Assembly: GCA_964472315.1 (NCBI GenBank)
Contig: CAYYJS010000060.1
Location: forward strand, 1 to 18,543
Source: CAYYJS01 sp964472315
Lineage (GTDB): Bacteria > Verrucomicrobiota > Kiritimatiellia > UBA8416
Length of the DNA stretch: 18,543 bases
Direction of reading: 5' to 3'
The notes under the pieces are model-generated. The model searched no databases and was not told where the DNA came from. It saw only the letters and a program-made list of their open reading frames with translations. Shown in pieces: positions 16,083-18,543 of this stretch (the first letter of the stretch is position 1; every line of letters starts with the position of its first letter). Made by a program: the position numbers and the translations under genes.

Positions 16083-17111
16083 ATGCCGATACCGCGATCG
16101 ATGAGCCCTGACAAGACGAGCCGCAAGCGACTGGCGATCCTCAAAGCCCTCCACCGGAGCGACCGTCCCCTGACCTCGTCCGCCCTGGCCGCATGGCTCG
16201 ATGCGGACGGACTGGAAGCGAGCGAGCGCACGGTCCGCCTGTATCTGAACGAGCTGACCGGCGAGGGGCTCATCGATACCGTCGGACGCCAGGGTCGCGT
16301 CATCACCGACGCCGGCGTCGCCGAGCTCCGTCAAAGCATGACGCTGCAGCGCATCGGTCTGCTTTCGGCCAAGATCGATAAGATGACCTATTGCATGGAT
16401 TTCGACCTGTACACACGCGCCGGTCATGTGGTCGTCAACACCTCCGTGGCGGCCCCATCCTCGATGGCCGAGCATATCGACCAGATCTGCAAGGTGTTCG
16501 CCGACGGCTTCGCCATGGGCCACCTCGTCAGTCTCGTGGGACCCGGCCAGCGCGTGGGAAACACGGTCATCCCGCCCGAGCGCGTGGGATTCTGCACGGT
16601 GTGTTCGGTGACGCTCAACGGCGTGCTCCTCAAACACGGCGTCCCGATGCGCAATCGCTTCGGCGGCCTGCTCGGCATCCACCGCGGCAAACCGTCCGGG
16701 TTCATCGAGATCATCAACTACGACGGCACGAGTATCGATCCGCTGGAGGTCTTCATCCGCAGCGGCATGACCGACTATCTCGGCGCCATCGCCACCGGCA
16801 CCGGACGCATCGGCGCCAGCTTCCGCGAGGTTCCGGAGGACAGCCGCGACCTGGTGCTGAGCCTGGGCGAGAAGCTGACGCGCGTCGGTCTCGGCGCCCT
16901 GATGCAGGTCGGCTACGGCGGACGCCCGCTGCTCGACATCCCCGTCAACGAGGGGCTCGCCGGCGCCATCGTGTGCGGGGGACTGAACCCCATCGCCATC
17001 CTCGAGGAGAGCGGCCACCGGGTCGATTCCTGGGCGCTCTCCGGCCTGATGGAGTTCAACCGGCTGTTCTCCTACGAGGAACTGCCGGAACGGATCAAGG
17101 CGTTCATCTGA
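16083..17111 (+). CDS. nrpR: NrpR-family nitrogen transcriptional regulator
   Basis: This encodes 342 residues. Residues 13-80 form a winged helix-turn-helix (SRKRLAILKALHR, then SERTVRLYLNELTGEGLI, then the wing GRQGRVITDAG). Residues 88-330 form one NrpR effector domain (DUF128), with family stretches such as CTVCSVTLNGVLLKHGVP, RNRFGGLLGI, FIEIINYDGTSIDP and NEGLAGAIVCGGLNPIA. In methanogenic archaea NrpR represses nitrogen-assimilation genes by binding GGAA-N6-TTCC, and 2-oxoglutarate relieves repression; bacterial members are less studied. This copy has one effector domain, like the shorter archaeal forms. It lies beside gdhA and gltBD, whose promoter region has a cluster of GGCA...TGCC inverted repeats. 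No such repeat stands before nrpR itself. A possible -10 (TAGGCT, 16025-16030) has no clear -35. The 3' end overlaps the convergent SMP-30-family gene by eight bases. Confidence 0.88.
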   Translation: MPIPRSMSPDKTSRKRLAILKALHRSDRPLTSSALAAWLDADGLEASERTVRLYLNELTGEGLIDTVGRQGRVITDAGVAELRQSMTLQRIGLLSAKIDKMTYCMDFDLYTRAGHVVVNTSVAAPSSMAEHIDQICKVFADGFAMGHLVSLVGPGQRVGNTVIPPERVGFCTVCSVTLNGVLLKHGVPMRNRFGGLLGIHRGKPSGFIEIINYDGTSIDPLEVFIRSGMTDYLGAIATGTGRIGASFREVPEDSRDLVLSLGEKLTRVGLGALMQVGYGGRPLLDIPVNEGLAGAIVCGGLNPIAILEESGHRVDSWALSGLMEFNRLFSYEELPERIKAFI

Positions 17112-17982
17112 TCCGCGAGCGGAATTCCGGCCGTCCACGCACCCCGAGATTCACCATGAAGACGCTGCCCGCGAGCGCGCCATCGCCCGGCCGCAGCTTC
17201 CCTCCCGCGGTCGTCACGAACGCCGTCGCGCAGTCGTCGCCGCCAAAAGTCAGGCAACTCACTTTGCGCACGGGAAACGGCACGTTGCGCAGCACATCGC
17301 CCGCCGGGGACAGGCGCACCAGGCGCCCCCCGTCCCATCGCGCCGACCAGACGCAATCGTCGGCATCGACCGTCATGCCGTCGGGCCGGCCAACCACGTC
17401 CGTATCGCGCACACGCACCCATTCGCAGTGCTCGGACAGCGCGCCGGTACGCGTTTCGTAGGCGTAGCGATGGATCACGCAGTCGCGCGAGTCCGCGTGG
17501 TAGAACGTCGCGCGGTCGCCGGTGAAGCCCATGCCGTTCGGCGTCCCCATCCCCTCGCGCAGCAGCGTAAGCGTGCGATCCGGATCGAGCCGGTAGAAGC
17601 GTCCGCCGTGGCCGGCCGTCGACATCGTGCCGCAGAACACGCGTCCCGCCGGGTCCGCGATGACGTCGTTGAACCGCCCGTCCCGTTCGCCCGGCACATC
17701 CTCCAGAATCGTTTCCAGGAACCGCCCGTCACGCCAGGTGCGCACGGCCCCGCGCGCCATGAACAGCAACAGCGCGCCATCGTCCTGCACGGTGAAACCA
17801 CCGACAGCCTCGCCCACATCGTATGCGTCGACGGCCCCGCTCGCCGGATCGACGCGGTACAGCCGCGCCCGCGGGATATCGGTCCAATAGAGCCGCCGCT
17901 CGTCCGGATGCCACAGGGGGTTCTCCCCGGTCTCGCAGGGCATGTCGACAAGCAACCGCGGCGTATCCAGCATCGTGTCCAT
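17104..17982 (-). CDS. SMP-30/gluconolactonase/LRE-family protein
   Basis: This encodes 292 residues without a signal peptide, predicted to be a cytoplasmic six-bladed propeller enzyme. The four metal-site residues of the family can be placed: E20 (TGENPLWH), N105 (GRFNDVIAD), N149 (GTPNGMGF) and D201 (GRPDGMTVD). Relatives hydrolyse sugar lactones with a bound divalent metal (gluconolactonase, and arabinolactonase-type enzymes in pentose breakdown). The exact substrate cannot be read from the sequence. The start ATG at 17982 has a strong AGAGGAG six bases ahead. The stop overlaps the nrpR 3' end in convergent orientation, so the gene is not part of the nitrogen block. Confidence 0.93.
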   Translation of the reverse strand: MDTMLDTPRLLVDMPCETGENPLWHPDERRLYWTDIPRARLYRVDPASGAVDAYDVGEAVGGFTVQDDGALLLFMARGAVRTWRDGRFLETILEDVPGERDGRFNDVIADPAGRVFCGTMSTAGHGGRFYRLDPDRTLTLLREGMGTPNGMGFTGDRATFYHADSRDCVIHRYAYETRTGALSEHCEWVRVRDTDVVGRPDGMTVDADDCVWSARWDGGRLVRLSPAGDVLRNVPFPVRKVSCLTFGGDDCATAFVTTAGGKLRPGDGALAGSVFMVNLGVRGRPEFRSRIR

Positions 17983-18041
17983 ATCGTTCTCCTCTTTCCC
18001 CTCGATCTGCGCAACACTACAAACGCTGGAATGCGCGCGGG

Positions 18042-18241
18042 TTAAGAGGATTGCATCAACACCGACTGTAGCGAGGGCAGCATGGCAAGCGGCATGGCGG
18101 TGATCCGATCCGAGATCGGATATCGTTTTTCGCCGGGATAGACCACCCAGACATGCTCAAGTTTCAGTTCCTGCAGGGCGCCAGCACACGCACCATGTAG
18201 GCGCCGGAAAGGAAGTAGGCATGGCGCTCGATAACTTTCAT
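18042..18241 (-). pseudogene. Decayed fragment resembling the end of a DUF4143-type ATPase
   Basis: Two pieces in different frames look like parts of the DUF4143 (AAA_14-associated) ATPase family. The upstream piece, read from about 18241, gives YFLSGAYMVRVLAP and soon meets a stop at 18164. The downstream piece, from about 18176 to the stop at 18042, gives LKLEHVWVVYPGEKRYPISD and then RITAMPLAML, which resembles the normal C-terminus of that family. The region normally between them and the whole N-terminal ATPase part are missing, so this is a frameshifted, internally deleted remnant. The family match is from memory of the motif and is moderate for the C-terminal piece and weak for the other. 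Confidence 0.5.
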
Positions 18242-18429
18242 GCTGGCCGAGCATGCAACCTGACAAATCGAACAGTCAATATCTGATTTTCAATGCTTCC
18301 AGTTTTTGTCTTGGTTGGCGTTGTTGCGATTGGCCACCCGGCAAGTAGTTGGCATTGTTGTCCTTCAACTCCCAAACGGATAAGGGACACGTCACTCATT
18401 GACTATCAGCGGTGGGTGGGAACGATCTA
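18242..18429. other. Intergenic region, nothing recognised
   Basis: This is lower in GC than the neighbouring genes. A 54-codon frame on the minus strand (start at 18399) has no recognisable content. I see no RNA gene or strong hairpin. It lies downstream of the truncated gene at the window edge. Confidence 0.4.
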
Positions 18430-18543
18430 TCAGCCGCTGGGCGCGATCGGCGTCAGGCGCAGGTCGCGCATGGTGAACAGCCCCGGCGTGGCCGCGTTCC
18501 GCAGCTTGCGCGGCCCGCTGCGGCGTTTGAGCCCGAATTGGTC
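18430..18543 (-). CDS. C-terminal 37 codons of an unidentified gene, cut by the window edge
   Basis: The frame is open from the window edge to a TGA at 18430-18432, with strong GC-rich codon use like the intact genes. The visible end reads FTMRDLRLTPIAPSG, which suggests the final beta-strand of a carbohydrate-active or ligand-binding domain, but no family can be named. The start lies outside the window. No terminator hairpin was found downstream. Confidence 0.6.
   Translation of the reverse strand, partial: DQFGLKRRSGPRKLRNAATPGLFTMRDLRLTPIAPSG

Noticed and set aside
14568..17138. Open frame of 856 codons on the minus strand opposite gdhA and nrpR
   Set aside because: It spans two real genes and the gdhA terminator on the other strand. 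Its sequence is Arg/Asp/Ala-rich with no recognisable domain, so it is a composition artefact.
1..18543. CRISPR arrays, tRNA or rRNA genes, intact insertion sequences
   Set aside because: No regularly spaced repeats, cloverleaf sequences, rRNA signatures or transposase motifs were seen.

Overview
The window looks like a GC-rich bacterial chromosome segment with two unrelated halves plus a degraded right edge. Three things suggest a Kiritimatiellota/Verrucomicrobiota-like or other PVC-type anaerobe: a bacterial copy of the archaeal-type nitrogen regulator NrpR beside gdhA and gltBD, very large Asn/Thr-rich secreted RHS and RCC1 proteins, and hairpin-rich intergenic repeats. This assignment is inference; no rRNA or other marker gene is present.

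Left part (156-7394, all minus strand): a three-gene unit reading right to left. It encodes a secreted RCC1 beta-propeller protein flanked by Asp-rich calcium-binding-like repeats, then a secreted RHS/YD-repeat protein of 1464 residues, then a small lipoprotein. The first two genes overlap by GTGA and the lipoprotein starts 10 bases after the RHS stop. The RHS protein has the conserved core ending in DPYGL, followed by a 175-residue variable tip. The tip carries the His-Gly / Ala-Cys signature of caspase-like (clan CD) cysteine peptidases. This is the layout of a polymorphic toxin followed by its immunity gene, with an exported envelope lipoprotein as the candidate immunity protein.

Intergenic 7395-7910: no gene; it holds a terminator-like hairpin on the plus strand, TGNCCAA heptamer pairs and three successive hairpins just past gltD.

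Middle and right (7911-17111): a nitrogen-assimilation block. gltB and gltD (the two glutamate synthase subunits, minus strand) are divergent from gdhA (NADP-type glutamate dehydrogenase, plus strand), which is followed by a strong terminator and then nrpR. The 595-base divergent region has a good promoter-like sequence for gltB, a plausible promoter for gdhA, and a cluster of inverted repeats built on GGCA...TGCC half-sites. One of these lies exactly between the -35 and -10 of the gdhA promoter. The simplest reading is that NrpR, which in archaea responds to 2-oxoglutarate, controls both routes to glutamate through these sites.

Right edge (17104-18543): an SMP-30/gluconolactonase-family gene convergent with nrpR, a decayed fragment that looks like the end of a DUF4143-type ATPase, and the last 37 codons of an unidentified minus-strand gene cut by the window edge. 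No tRNA, rRNA, CRISPR array or intact insertion sequence was seen.
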